Origin: Tribonema minus
Taxonomy: Eukaryota > Sar > Xanthophyceae > Tribonematales > Tribonemataceae
Direction: 5' to 3'
Assembly (NCBI GenBank): GCA_017506865.1
Contig: JAFCMP010000040.1
Span: forward strand, 124,001 to 188,000
Length of the DNA: 64,000 nt
The position numbers were made by a program, and so were the translations under genes. This document shows, piece by piece, positions 32,201 to 43,829 of this stretch (its first letter is position 1; each line of letters begins with the position of its first letter). The notes under the pieces were generated by a model, which was given only the letters and a program-made list of their open reading frames with translations, ran no database searches and was not told the origin of the DNA.

Positions 32201-35029
32201 TAGATCTTCAGACATTTCACCCCCGGATCCCCGAGTCCCCCTGAGGCGCCTGCCCGCAGTCCAGTGAGGCACTTCATCGTCACGGTGCATGCCTTCGCAG
32301 TCCATACTGCAGCACCTTGTTCGATGCGGGCAGACAAGTGCGGCAGGCCATTAAAGGCCATGAAACAACCTTGTCATGTGGACATGCCCATCTGACATGG
32401 TTCACATGACGATATCATGGCAGTTGAGGCAATTCAAGTACCATTTCAGGAGAGCAGTAGGGAGGTACTGGTGTTCAAATTGATTGGGATTATGTGATCA
32501 AGCACGGAGCATTTTCAGAATTCAACTTTAAGGTGAACTTCCCTATACAGTATAAACTTCAATGGCAAAAGTTCACAGTTGAGGTTCAGGTTCAAGTATT
32601 ACTTCAACATGGAATATCCTGAGTGTATGCAAAAAATCATTTCGCTACATTATTGAGTTCGCGGCATGACTATCACACCCGAACATCACAATGGAGCAGA
32701 GTCTGTTTGATGGACTCACACGTGTGGTCCCGTTTTGAGTTTGTATTCCGTTTTTGCAATCAAACCCTTTGATTGTTGGGATATTAGTGTTCTACAAGCT
32801 GGTATTTCAAACGCAATCTCGAATCGGTAAAGTTTCAAGTGAACCTTAGATCGTGTGAATGCCATGCACGTCACTGTGTCTATGAGCGCAATTACATACG
32901 CCAGTGCCTGCTACCATAAGCCTATTCAGGGCAACCAGGCCACAAGTGAGGAATCAGAAATACACTGCTTGACAGTATGTAGACTCATTCAAGTAGGTAC
33001 TTAGAAGAGAGAGCATATAAAACAAAGGATTAAAAGGACATTCTGATGAATCAAAAGAGTTGCATGTAATCAATACATCTGGGCGTCAACAATTATACAC
33101 AATTCAGTGAACGAAGATTATGTACATACCTGGTGTGCTGTGGCTCCTGTGACGTCAATCGACGAAACAAAAGGCCACGCAAAAGCACAGTAGGAAACGG
33201 ATATGTGCAACAAGGCGCTCTCCTGCTACCTTCACGGAGCCTGCATGATTCCACAACAGTTACTGCTGACCGCGTATCCTGCAAACCATCGCAGCTAGTA
33301 GCAAAGGAAGCTCGCAGCAGCAACAGTTCAGGTTTTGCACATACATGTGTATGTGTGCATACAATGTACAACATCAGCTAGAGATGATGCCAGCAACATT
33401 GACATCACATCTCCAGGAAATCAGCCAAGCCGGAGTGGGAACTAGCGGCACAAGGGTATAGCTCTTCACGCACGTGGACAGTGCGCAAGGGCCCGTAAAA
33501 AGGTGACGTTCCTCATCATGGCTGAGCACTGCACTTCCACTCACACCAACACAGCAAATCGCAAGCGCTGCACAGCGCATTTGATGGCCACACACCGCAA
33601 GACAAGTGCGGTGCATACACATATACCGTCACTTGCCGCACCATAATGTGTTGATCTGGCAGTACAGCAAAGATCTGACGGCGGTTGGCAGCTTTTGTTC
33701 CGCACCCATCAGGGTGTGTTGTGAACACCCAATTAGAGCACCACAGCACACACCGCCGGTGTTTGTCACAGCCAACAAGCCAATTTCTGATGCACAGGCC
33801 TGCAACCTAGTGTATCAGATGGATGCCAGGGCAATAAGAGAACATCATGACCCATCGTAGCAGCAAGGAGAACCAAATGGCGGCTAATCGCAGTATGTGT
33901 TGAACACTCAGTCACTGCTCGTAAAATTAGTCCAAGAATACTGTGCGTCAAGATCGTGGTCGCAGTCATGGAATTGCTCACATACTTGTCTGAAGCCCTG
34001 CCTACATGCAAGCACGGGGCATCGGTGACTTTTAACAGGCCACGACCCTTGTCTCAAGGCCAGCAATCAGGGACCTGATACAGTTGCGACTAGGCACGGC
34101 TCAAGAGCAGCATGTTGACTGTTATGTCTTGCTTTCAGCGTGCTTCGGCCATTACATCGTGCGCAATGCTCCCTTCGCGAGCTACTCGCTCCTCCCGGTC
34201 AAACGACTTTACAAGTTCCTGTGCTCTGGGCCTTATGGAGCTTCGTGTCCTTTGCTGTCAATGCTCCTGCTCCATGTGCGCTGGAAGCAGCTGTAGAGCA
34301 GGTGCGAACAGCATCCAAAACTTCAAGTCATGAGTGTTGAAAAAAAAAAAGTGCCTTGGCTACAATATGTAGTGCAGCAGCAGCTACGGCTACGGCGATT
34401 TTTGGAAGCGGAGACAGGCAGTAACTCGCCTGCGTCTGAGCAGCATCGAAAGATCCTGATTTCACTTACGACACAAGAATGTAAGGACACATGGAGGCAG
34501 TGCCCATCGTCGGAGAGAGGGAGAGGCAGGAGACGCGTGGCCAAATGAATGGCGATGACGGTGGTGGCCACGGTGTCGGCGGAGGCGGCGGCGGTGCAGG
34601 TGGTGGCGGTGGGGCGGGGGTGGCGATGGAGGTGGAGGTGCTGCACCTGCAGGCGCTCGGGAAAACCACCTGATGCAAGGTGAGCGTCGAAGTGTGAGGC
34701 GTTCACAGCTCTGTGTTTCGTCAACTCTGCTCGCGTGTCGTCCATATCAATGTAGGTGTGCCGCCATCCAAAGAGCTTTGCGCCCCGCAGCCAGGGTGTC
34801 GAGGCAGCCATGCCATGCACGTCAACGAGACAAGCACTGTGTCAGACATTTGCTGCAGCACTTTTATCGTGCACATGTAAAGAAGTTTTTTTGATCAATT
34901 TTGGGCATGTTTTTTCAAATCAGTGGTTTCCGGTGTGCTGTAGTCAATGCGGTGTACTGCCAGGATGCCTCCAGGCCCCGCATGGTTTCTTCCGTGATGC
35001 GTGTGCCTATGGACACAGGTGCCGTGTGT
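32201..35029. other. Long region without a recognised gene
   Basis: Open frames here are short and without family motifs. 32518-32610 is dense in TTCAACTT/AAGTTCA words. 34560-34635 is a GGN-rich tract that reads as poly-Gly or poly-Pro/Ala. There is an A-run at 34338-34350. On the minus strand 34820-34700 (LRGAKLFGWRHTYIDMDDTR) could be a coding fragment but I cannot place it. Confidence 0.4.
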
Positions 35030-35859
35030 ACTTTTATAGATTAACTCTTGCTCAGGACGCGAAAAAGCCAACTCAGATGGTGGATGTCCAGCTTGCAACC
35101 AGAATTTATGTACCTGTGTCTTATAACTGTCTCAATGCGCATTGCCGATCACTTCTTTTTGAACGATATTGCCATTTGGCATCTCCCCCCCTTAAAGTCG
35201 TCATTCATCTGCCCCTCCATAGTACACTCCGCCATGTGCGTCATAACACGCAAAGCGTATGCCATGTGGAGCGCTGCCGACAGAGCTGAGCAGATGCGCG
35301 CTAGTGCTATGCGTTTTAGGGCTAGATGACTGGCTGCTGCAGGCATCGATATCACGATTGCATACTCCGTGGCAACAGCCTTCAGCAGCTTCCGCCCCTG
35401 CGCCCCGATTCTGCCTAATGACCCAAGTGTCGTAGTGGCAAGCTTTTTGGTCATAGAGTGACCATAATAGCGGGTCTCTTTGGCCGCCTCTTGGTCGCGG
35501 CAGCCTCTCTCGGGATCCTCTGCAGTCCTTGCCGCCCGTGACTGCGCCTGTGCCTCGAAGCAAGTGACGTCCACCATGAGCGGCATTGGCAGCCTACGTG
35601 TCACGTCGTTGTAGCTGGTGACCGGAAAGGCGTTCACAGGCAGCACGATGTCAATCATGCGATCTCCCGGAGAATCTGACGTCAAGAATGGCGTGTAGTC
35701 CTGATCGACTGGTCTTGTAGTGAGGTACTGCGGCAGGATGCGCTGCGTAGCCCGCTTAACGCTGTTGTGCACAATGGTGTCATGTGCTTCGACGCGTGGT
35801 TGCTTGACAGAGCTGCGTGTGATAACTGCCGCCTGGCGACTTCCTGCCGTGTGTATCAT
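35030..35859 (-). mobile_element. 3' end of a LINE-type retrotransposon (reverse-transcriptase ORF C-terminus)
   Basis: The minus-strand frame 35859-35149 keeps VDVTCFEAQAQ, then AAKETRYYGHSMTKKLA and TLGSLGRIGAQGRKLL. This matches the C-terminal block common in algal LINE ORFs ('lvVDVtvvhP ... AekaKr.kY ... fvPla.eT.GrlG..a..ll'). The polymerase domain itself is absent, so the element is 5'-truncated. The 35030-35185 stretch after the stop has a second copy at about 25795-25965. It lies between two decayed exonuclease copies, so it probably inserted after that array formed. Confidence 0.6.
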
Positions 35860-36018
35860 ATTGTAATTTATCCTTGGGCGACTGGCAGAATCAATTCATT
35901 GCTAGTGCCCTTCAGGTGTCACCGTCCTTGCACTGCCACTTGGCAATGCTTTTCGTTAACCACCGCAAATTGAATCCCCCCCTTGTGTCCCCTCGTATCT
36001 CCTTGTGCCGCAATGCAG

Positions 36019-36835
36019 GCGCCGACGTACTGCTTCTCATCATGCAATTTGTCGGCGAGCACAGGTACCTGCCCATCGCGTCCTGCTGCGATGGCCTCAA
36101 GCGAGCCTACCTCGAGGCCCACACCACCGCTCCAGCACTGCAGAACGCGCCTGCGCCTGCGCCTGCACCGGCCAACGCGGATTCTCCCGCTGACTCGGAG
36201 GCCGCGCCTGGCCCACTGGCAGCACCGGCAAACGAGGATCCCCCCGCCGACTCAGAGGCCGCGCCTGACCCACTGGCAGCACCGACAACATCACTGGTCA
36301 GATGGGTAATGGAGGTACCCATTGCTTGCCCAGTTCAGAATCTGTTTTGGGAGCAGCACGAACTTCGTGAGCGGCGCGCGGATCAGCAGGAGCGCACCAT
36401 TGCTGTCGCCACTGCCCCGGGGGGCACTGGCATGTTTGGGGCGTCTTCAGAGCAGTGGATTCCACTGATGGAAGCCGTAACACGCACAGGCGACGCGCAC
36501 CTTCTGGGACGTCTCCTTATACATCAGAGTGTTGTTGTCACCACAAACCTCAAGGAGATGGCGGCCAAGCTTGGCCATGTAGACGTCTTGCGCACGCTGT
36601 ACTCCGGCTCCCGCACAGAACCTGCTGCCAGCGAGCGCATGGTGCTGCGTGCAGCAGAGGGAGGGCAGCTTAGTGTGCTGGAGTGGCTGAGCAAGCGCCA
36701 GAGCCCGGATCAGTGGGGCACGCGCTTGTTTAACCTCGTAGCTGGCAGCGGTAGCGTCGAGCTGTTGGCAGAGCTGCGCCGCGGCAAATTTTCCAGTGAT
36801 GCATCGCGGGATATCGCTGCCAACTACGAGGTTGA
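36019..36835 (+). CDS. Ankyrin-type repeat protein fragment
   Basis: Coding after an acceptor-like CAATGCAG. LLLIMQFVGEHRYLPIASCC followed by DGLKRAYLEAH resembles the 'vl.yVG...wLf.A.Vs..wr.aYl' leader of ankyrin proteins common in stramenopile genomes. An Ala/Pro-rich linker with two repeats of PADSEAAP(G/D)PLAAP follows. Then helix-loop-helix repeats: LMEAVTRTGDAHLLGRLL, EMAAKLGHVDVLRTLYSG, VLRAAEGGQLSVLEWLSKR and LVAGSGSVELLAELRRG. The frame then runs into an inverted copy of itself, so the natural C-terminus is lost. No ATG lies in frame upstream, so a 5' exon is missing or the gene is a remnant. It is immediately next to the LINE fragment. Confidence 0.6.
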
Positions 36836-37256
36836 ACAAGCGCGTGCCCCACTGATCCGGGCTCTGGCGCTTGCTCAGCCACTCCAGCACAGTAAGCTGC
36901 CCTCCCTCTGCTGCACGCCGCACCATGCGCTTGCTGGCAGCAGGTTCTGTGCGGGAGCCGGAGTACAGCGTGCGCAAGACGTCTACATGGCCAAGTTCGG
37001 CCGCCATCTCCTTGAGGTTTGTCGTCACAACAACACTCTGGAGTATAATAAGACGCCCCAGGAGCTACGCGTCGCCTGTGCGTGTTGCAGCTTCTGTCAA
37101 TGGCTTCCACTGCTCCGAAGACGCCCAAACATGCCAGTGCCCCCCCGTGCGGTGGCGACAGCGATAATGCGCTCCTGCTGATCCGCGCGCCGCTCACGAA
37201 GCTCGTACTGCTCCCAAAACAGATTATGAACTGGGCAAGCAATGGGTACCTCCATT
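36308..37256. repeat. Long imperfect palindrome (arms about 440 bp, spacer about 65 bp)
   Basis: 36308-36751 is repeated in reverse complement at 37256-36815, centred near 36783. For example TAATGGAGGTACCCATTGC at the left end matches GCAATGGGTACCTCCATTA at the right end, and AACCTCGTAGCTGGCAGCG matches CGCTGCCAACTACGAGGTT next to the spacer. Arms look over 90% identical by eye. The right arm read on the minus strand encodes the same ankyrin-type repeats but its frame is broken. Confidence 0.9.
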
Positions 37257-38089
37257 ACCGTCGCCAACGGCTGCTCATGGAACAGCCTGAGGGAGCAATG
37301 CCTGCAGGGATCTGACGAGGCGGTGCAGCAGTGGATCAACACTCACCAAGTCAGACGTACTACGGCGTAGCGCGCTTAAGCAATTGCAAGTTCACAGCAC
37401 CTGCTGCGGCCACTTTGGTGCAGGAGGATCATAGAAAGGGGGGACTTCAAGGCCGCGGAGGGTTGGTCCCGGAACAACTTCAACTTGAAGTCAGGGTCAC
37501 GGTGGAGAGGCGCGATGCTCAGCTTCAAGTTCTGAGCTGAGCAGTGGATAGTTGTATTGTGTATACTTCATATTTGCAATGCTCCAGTCAGGGCTACAAG
37601 CCCCTTTCAACATTTAATTTACTTCTCAATAGACGGCCCGGGTTCTCATGCCTCAAATTGCTCTGCTTCCAGTGTGCGTGTGCTCTGCAAACTGCCATTG
37701 CCCTCGCCGCATCTGCTTCTTTCTAGCTGGAGCTCCTTGACTCAGGTGTTGACCCTGACAGGCTTCTTGGTCATGTTCAGTCTCAGAGTCTGTCAGACAA
37801 TGTGTAGCGGTCTGCAGTGCCTTCTGGTTGTAGTAGAGCTAGCTTTTTTGTCTATTGCAATGGGCATTGCTTGGCAAGCTCACATCACTCAGTCTGGTGG
37901 CCTGGTCAAGATGTCATGTCAGTGGGTTGACTGCGCATCGCTGCAAGCTATGTAAATGGTGCAAACACCATTGCACTTTCGGATTGCAATGGTGATGTGA
38001 CGTCATGTTGAAAAGCGTCGGATTTCCACCGCTGACTGTATCAATGAAGACGTGCACTGACCATATGGCAGTGTACTACCAGCACTTCC
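37257..38089. other. Region with no recognised gene
   Basis: Holds the near-palindrome ACTTCAACTTGAAGT at about 37481-37495. One open frame (about 37740-37900) is hydrophobic but has no family match, so I do not call it. Confidence 0.35.
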
Positions 38090-38830
38090 TGATTACATGA
38101 TAGGGAGGGACTTGAAGCTCTTCGATGGCCGCGTGGCCTTGAATGCACGGATGACTGTGCTGTGGTGTTGCTGGGCATCATGGCACGGGAGAGGGGGCAC
38201 ACCAACGTGGGGCTGCAGGCGCTGGCGGACTTCTTCCAGTTGGAGAAGAACTGCAGCGCTTCGCACTTCAAACTGGGATGCCGATACGCTGACCGTCGAG
38301 CAGCAGGAGTATGCTGCTCAGGATGCAGCGCTTACTCTGATGGTGTACAGGTACGGTGGCGATTCAGTCATGTGCCACATCAGTCATTTCAGCAGATTGT
38401 CTTGATGCTGTCATTTGGAACCCATCGTCGCATTCATGCGCTTCATAGTGGAGGCAGGTGGCCACAACGAGAGGGTCATGCATGCTTTCGTTCTCATGTT
38501 GCTGCCCAAAAGCACTTGCTGACGAAAAGCAAGTATTTGCACATCATGTGGTGGCAAGTCAGTGTCTTTCATGGGAATCGTGTACATGATGATGCGGCAG
38601 CTTAGTTAGGGTTACATCGACTGCATGTAATGACACATCCTGGTAAATGTATACTGCAGCGTCGACAAGGCACACCATAGCTGAGCATCGCTGACACACC
38701 TCGTCGCCTGTCAGGTAATGTACTTGCATGCTGCTGACACCACGCCATATAAACAGGCAGCACCAGCTCATGCATGCGTGTATATCTCGCAAATAAATGC
38801 TTGTAGGCGCTTGCAAATGATGGCACTGCA
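38090..38830 (+). pseudogene. Decayed exonuclease copy (copy 3)
   Basis: 38140-38605 matches 30000-30460 closely, including the motif III region, the splice donor (TACAG|GTACGG) and about 250 bases of the following intron. The kinase exon is absent. Here ARERGHTNVGLQALADFFQL is continuous, but the frame shifts soon after LEKNCSASH. The first half of the domain is missing. 38627-38830 matches 31880-32110, so copies 2 and 3 come from the same repeated unit. Confidence 0.8.
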
Positions 38831-39069
38831 CAGCAGTCATGACCGAACACATCATGTCTTCTGGTACTGATGGTAAGGTTTTGCAGATATATCAGGCTTT
38901 CAAAACAGCAGAGCCATTGCGACGGTAGCACGCAGAATCTCAGCAATGTATTTATGTATGCCTTCATCCACATTTACTTGCACGTGCAAAAGATGTACAT
39001 CTGATCTCGGATTACTTTTTTACAGAGCTGTGCCTACAGTCACACAAGTTCCACTTGCTCGCACCGGCT

Positions 39070-40492
39070 TCATACCACAGAATTGTTGGTGAATTCACCG
39101 CCCAGCTGCTTGTGATCAGTCGCCATGGGTTTGCTCTCATACACCGCCTCCACCACACCGTGCCTGAAGTTTGTGCTCTCCCCTCTGAACCCCAGGAAGC
39201 TGAGCACTGTGGTGTCAGCGCCGTGATTGTCACCAAAGAAAAGGGTCACACTGCTCACGTTCTGGAACTTGTGAAGTTTGGTGGGGTAGTCAACTTCAAC
39301 GCCGCCGCTGTCTGCCACTAGCTCCATGGATTGCACGCCTGGCACATCTTCCGCAGAGGTGAAGTCGATGTCATCGCGGTTCACCCAGCTGCAAACGTGT
39401 GAGAATTGCAAGCGCGCTGTTGTCAGGGCAGGTAGTGTGTAACTGCGGCTGCGCACAACAGGGTGTGGCCTCACATTGGTGGTGCGGGGAATGAGTGTTT
39501 TGATTGAGAAAGCTTGATTAGTGTGCGGCATCCTCAATAGTGCAAGCGGAGAGACAATTGCTACAGACGAACAACACTGTTGTGTACTTACTTGTCAGAC
39601 TTTCTTCGAAATGATCGTATGGATCCGGTGCTAGCTGTGGTAGTCAGGCCAGTTCTCAGCAGCAAAAGAGTACAGCACACGAAGATCAACACAAAGTTGC
39701 TGACAAAAGCACGGTAACGCCTCATTTAATCCTGTAACTCTTGCAGCCTGGACTGACTGATGGCATCAAATTGACCGCCCAGTTGGCATCCGAGCACAGC
39801 ACAAGCATAATGTAGTCAAACGCTCATCAGATACAACGCAGTCAGCAACGCGTGCCATTTACAGCGACGATGTCAGCCGCTGCAGGTTTTGAAGGGGACG
39901 GAGCATGATGCCACCCTGACTGCTTTGAAAGACTTTACTGCTACATCTGTCTGCATTGGATGGTGGGTGCGCAACCATCACCTGACGTCCTACTCCGTAG
40001 AGGGAGCGCAGGAGATATGTAGCTGATACTGGCACGTTTACTCATGAAGGCGTGCGCGTTACGCGCGCAACCAGACCATGTTCTGTACCATTACACCAAG
40101 CTGAGTGGCACGTTAGTGTAGAATAGAGTATAGATGCAAACTCACACTTTCATCTTGGACGGCGCCGCTCCATCTCTCCCACCCAGCAAGCTGATCGCCT
40201 TTATTTTCACCACCTCCGTGAATGGTACATGGATCAATAGCTCCGGGTCACCATCATTGCTCTCCAAGAACGGCTCCGGCTCTCGCCGCTTGTCCCATGG
40301 CTTGAGACATTGCAGCACCTGCCCTACTGCAGATTCGTTCAGGCACCTCACCCTCGTGGTGTCTATGAGTCCATACAGACTCTGTCCCGTGGGATCCTCG
40401 ATATCATGAGAGTGATCATGAGAGTGCCCATGGTCGTGAGAGTGGTCATGTCCACCCCCGCAACCCTCGTGCTCCCCTCTGCATGCAGACAT
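39070..40492 (-). CDS. PITH-domain protein (PITHD1 family)
   Basis: Two exons, 40492-40146 and 39388-39070, join in phase (SKMK|VWVNRDDIDF), giving 221 residues; human PITHD1 has 211. The N-terminus is His/Asp-rich (GGGHDHSHDHGHSHDHSHD), as in the animal and plant proteins that begin MSHGHSHGG. The PITH domain follows: LIDTTRVRCLNESAVGQVLQ, CLKPWDKR, PFLESNDGDPELLIHVPFTE, VVKIKAISLLGG, KLHKFQNVSSVTLFFGDNHG, ADTTVLSFLGFRGE. It is the proteasome-interacting-thioredoxin fold without the thioredoxin part; animal PITHD1 is linked to proteasome function and RUNX1 regulation. The His run could bind metal. Complete and intact. Confidence 0.96.
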
Positions 40493-40720
40493 TCGACTAG
40501 CAGAAAGAGATCTTTCAAGATCCGCCCTCCAGCCTGAGCGTGTGATGGCTTCTCAGCGTCCTGTCGCCGGCAGGGATTTTTCGTCCCTGTGGTACGCAGC
40601 TATGCGATAGGCGCTCCGCCAGATCCGGTGCTCGCTAACCTTACCTTCGCGAATTCGCCAAACTTCAGCTCGAACTTTACACTTGAAGTGAAGTTGAGCA
40701 GAAGCTGAAGTGTTTGCAGG
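40493..40720. promoter_or_regulatory. PITH gene upstream region with clustered AAGTTGAA-type words
   Basis: 40657-40713 contains AAACTTCAGC, ACACTTGAAGTGAAGTTGAG and AGAAGCTGAAG within about 55 bases, 165-220 bases before the start codon. Regulatory role inferred from position and recurrence. Confidence 0.35.
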
Positions 40721-41180
40721 GTGAGCTCTGAAAGTAAAGTAAGAGCTGTCATCAGTATCATTGCAATACAACATGGACTGTTTCTTCTTCTAGCCATGAA
40801 TCCAGCACGCCTGTTGCTCAAGAACCTTGGTGGCTGATGAGTTATCAGACGCACACCACTTTCAAAAGAAAATAGCGGGATAGAAACATACAATCGGTGC
40901 ACATACCACCACGAATTAGACGTAACATCACTGATTGACAATGGACAAGCGTAAGAGAGCACTAGAGACGAGCCGTGAACATGAAGGCACGTCACCACTG
41001 TGTATATATTACTGTCGCTGATCACGCCGGACTTAGCCGACGGTCACCCAAAGGAGCGCGGCATGGTGCTGCAGGCAGGCCGCTCATGCCGCCGCTCATT
41101 CCCTCTTGTACACACCAACACATACATGCAGGACACATAGCAAATCGATACCATAGTAGCAGTATACGGCCGAATTACTG
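40721..41180. other. Intergenic region, PITH / ARL2BP
   Basis: No gene seen. Both neighbours run leftward, so this holds the 3' end of the ARL2BP-like transcript and the distal PITH promoter. Confidence 0.35.
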
Positions 41181-42759
41181 TCACTTCCTGTCTGGGCTGC
41201 CGACAGGGGACCGTAGTGGAGACCCAATGATGGTGAGCTCACTCTGCGGCTGAAGTGCACTGGGCTCCAGTGTGCCAACGTGCTGGCCTGCCTTGTGGCT
41301 CAGCATGAGCGCCCTGAATTCCTCGAAATCGTCCAGCACATTGAGCATGTCAAAGACGTCGCCGCTGAGCTCCTGGAAGACAAGTGCGGAGCGTGCACAG
41401 CATCCGGGCAAGGTCAGCTCCACAGACAAGTACTTGACTAACAGCAGATGATGATTCATAGTATTTATAACTTATAACAAAGTGTGCAAGGTGTTCGATC
41501 CTTGAACTCTGCGACGCCTGTGTTGACAATTGTCCACTTCCCTTCGTAGAAGTATCATATTGACATGACAAAAGATCGTGCCCCTGTATGGGTCGCAATG
41601 CACACAATCCGCTGCTGTATGACAGCACTGGTGCAGCATGATGGAGAGGCTCAAATGCCGGAACCTCCACGAAGTGTGAGCATCAAGCGCAGACCATGTT
41701 TCTCGTAAGTTATGACGATTGGGTTCCACACTCAACTCCACGAGCTTCACGCATGTGCGGTGTACTACACGCACACAGCTCCAGCAACAGCTTCTGCAGA
41801 CACAGTTATCTACTATGCAGTGGCGACACCATGACACCCCATACCATGGCATACCGTACCAGTGTAGACGCCAGTTTGTGAACGCACTGCCGACATCAAG
41901 TTCTGCAACGTGGATTGCAGTCGCACATGCGCACGCTGCAGCACGAGTGTGATGGCCTGCTGCAGCAATTGGTACTGTACCTCTGGTGGCCGTGTTGCCA
42001 GCATGTTTGAGAATGCCACCATTGAGAACCCAGGCAATTTCTCACCCAGCTCCTGCTCCAGCACACTCTCTGCATTTGCATTCAAACGTTTGACAAAACA
42101 ATTGAGCTGCGGTTATTGCAACGCAGCACATGCACTGCATCAGAGGCAGCACGTCGAGTGCCTTTCCACATAACTTGTGCTGTACACTTTGCATGGCTGT
42201 TTAAAAAAAAGAAAGATCATGTACCCCTAACCCTAATCATGCTACGCATCAGCTCTACCATCCAACGCTCATTGAAATCCTCCCTCTGCAGCAATCTTCT
42301 TGTCATCTATCATGAGCGAGTGTGGCATGCCTGATATCAATGCATCTTTTCTAAGCGGTGCCACATCATGTCAGTCGCTTGAATCTTACCATGTAGCATC
42401 TTATTCTGCATCGAAATCTTCTGCGGCTATGGCTTCTGAAACCACAGCTCCACGAATCAGTTCCCATTGCTGCTCCGGGAAAAATCAACAGATTGCGGCA
42501 ATGAACTTGAGCGCAGCATGTCTGACTTCACTTCCGTTGCGCAAATGTGCAAGGTTGCGTCTCTTTCAGGTAGCATGCATAGAAACCCACCTATCATTTC
42601 CGTGTACTGGTTGAAAATGCCCGTGTACTCCAGCTTGTTCTCCGCGCTGTCCTCAAACTGATGGCAGTGCCGATCGAGAAACTCCCTCTGCTTGCGACTG
42701 AGGTTGTCATCCAGCAGTATCTCCTGCAGTGCGCCTACCACGCGGTCAAACTCCACTTC
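41181..42759 (-). CDS. ARL2-binding protein, BART domain
   Basis: Three exons, 42759-42591, 42069-41981 and 41372-41181, join in phase (149 residues, N-terminus missing). EVEFDRVVGALQEILLDD, FLDRHCHQFEDSAENKLEYT and GIFNQYTEMI match 'aeFDavVG.ledIimDd ... Fmd.yyqeFEDteENKLiYTpIFneY'. LGEKLPGFSMVAF matches ERIPGFNMAAF, and ELSGDVFDMLNVLDDFEEFR matches EVAGDIFDMLLTFTDFLAF. The BART fold binds GTP-loaded ARL2/ARL3; the mammalian protein works at cilia, centrosomes and mitochondria. The first exon would supply only the initiator and a few residues and must lie upstream of 42759. I could not place it. The C-terminal tail is short and Ser/Pro-rich. Confidence 0.93.
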
Positions 42760-43829
42760 CTGATTGGCACAAGACGGGGCAATCAGCAAAGGCAGCAGGA
42801 CAGATTACATCTGAGTGTACATGTGCATGAGAAACATTCCTGCATTGACCAGGCTTCGAAGGCAGCTGTGCTCACTGGTGAGCAGGCTGTTACCGCCAGC
42901 AACACAGATGCATAGTCACCAACATCCTGACCCAAAAAATAGCAGTCATCATAACCATGCGGAGGCGGTGGAGCTTCAAGTAGGCAGCAAGGAGGCGTTG
43001 AATGGCATCGAATGAGTTCCCTTTGACACGTCATGAAGTGGCTGCTGCCCCTGCTAAGTGGTTCAGCTACCAGATGTCACAACTCAATTGCTTGCGATCG
43101 ACACCACATGTGTCCATATTGTGCACAGACTGAGTCTACTGCCAGGAAGGTTGATCTGGGAGCAACCTTGCACGCTCTGCCAACTGTCACAATGAACATG
43201 TCCATGCATCATGCAGCCTGCAACACTGATATCACATGATACATTCTGCAAATTTGTGGATACATAAGGCATGGTGCTCAGTCTCATGTTGCAACTGCCG
43301 CTCAGGTGCATGGTGAATGTGAAATGGGATCAGGCGGCAAAAAAAACGAGAGGGATGGCAAAGGGCATGATTATAATCAGTGCAAGCAACAAATTACTTG
43401 GCAAAGCAGTATTGCAGGTAGGGGCTTCGGTATTCTGCATCATCTCCAGATGCCTACTTCAACACGAATATATTGTGCATCTTTGCAGTCGTACGGGGTG
43501 ATGCGAATATTGACGTGTTGATGAAATACAAGGAGCAGCGCATACCTCTTTGGTGCCGCCAGCGTCCTCTGCCAGAATCTCCTCTCCGCCGCCCAGATCT
43601 GCAGATCACAACGGATAACGGATTTGTTCAACTTTGCCTGGGTGGTTGTTTGCCTGGCAGCGGGTGTGATGCTCTTACTGTGTACTCACCTATGCACAGA
43701 TCCATGCTTCAAGCTGATGTGGGCCTCTGGTGCGTGCTCTGTCAACTGAGTAGTTGCGTTTGTGGGCTGCGTGTGTGTGTGTTTGTTGCCGGGCACTTGA
43801 AGTTTGAGGTCGATCATGTACACGCTTAC
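42760..43829. other. Divergent region, ARL2BP / FKBP
   Basis: Should contain the missing first ARL2BP exon and the FKBP promoter. AGCTTCAAGT and GGCACTTGAAGTTTGAGG words lie near 42972 and 43794, the latter about 30 bases before the FKBP start. Confidence 0.4.

Noticed and set aside
34491-34673. Poly-Gly frame on the plus strand (poly-Pro/Ala on the minus)
   Set aside because: It is a GGN simple-sequence tract with no flanking coding signal.
37740-37900. Hydrophobic open frame suggesting a membrane protein
   Set aside because: No start context, splice support or family motif; likely chance from T-rich DNA.
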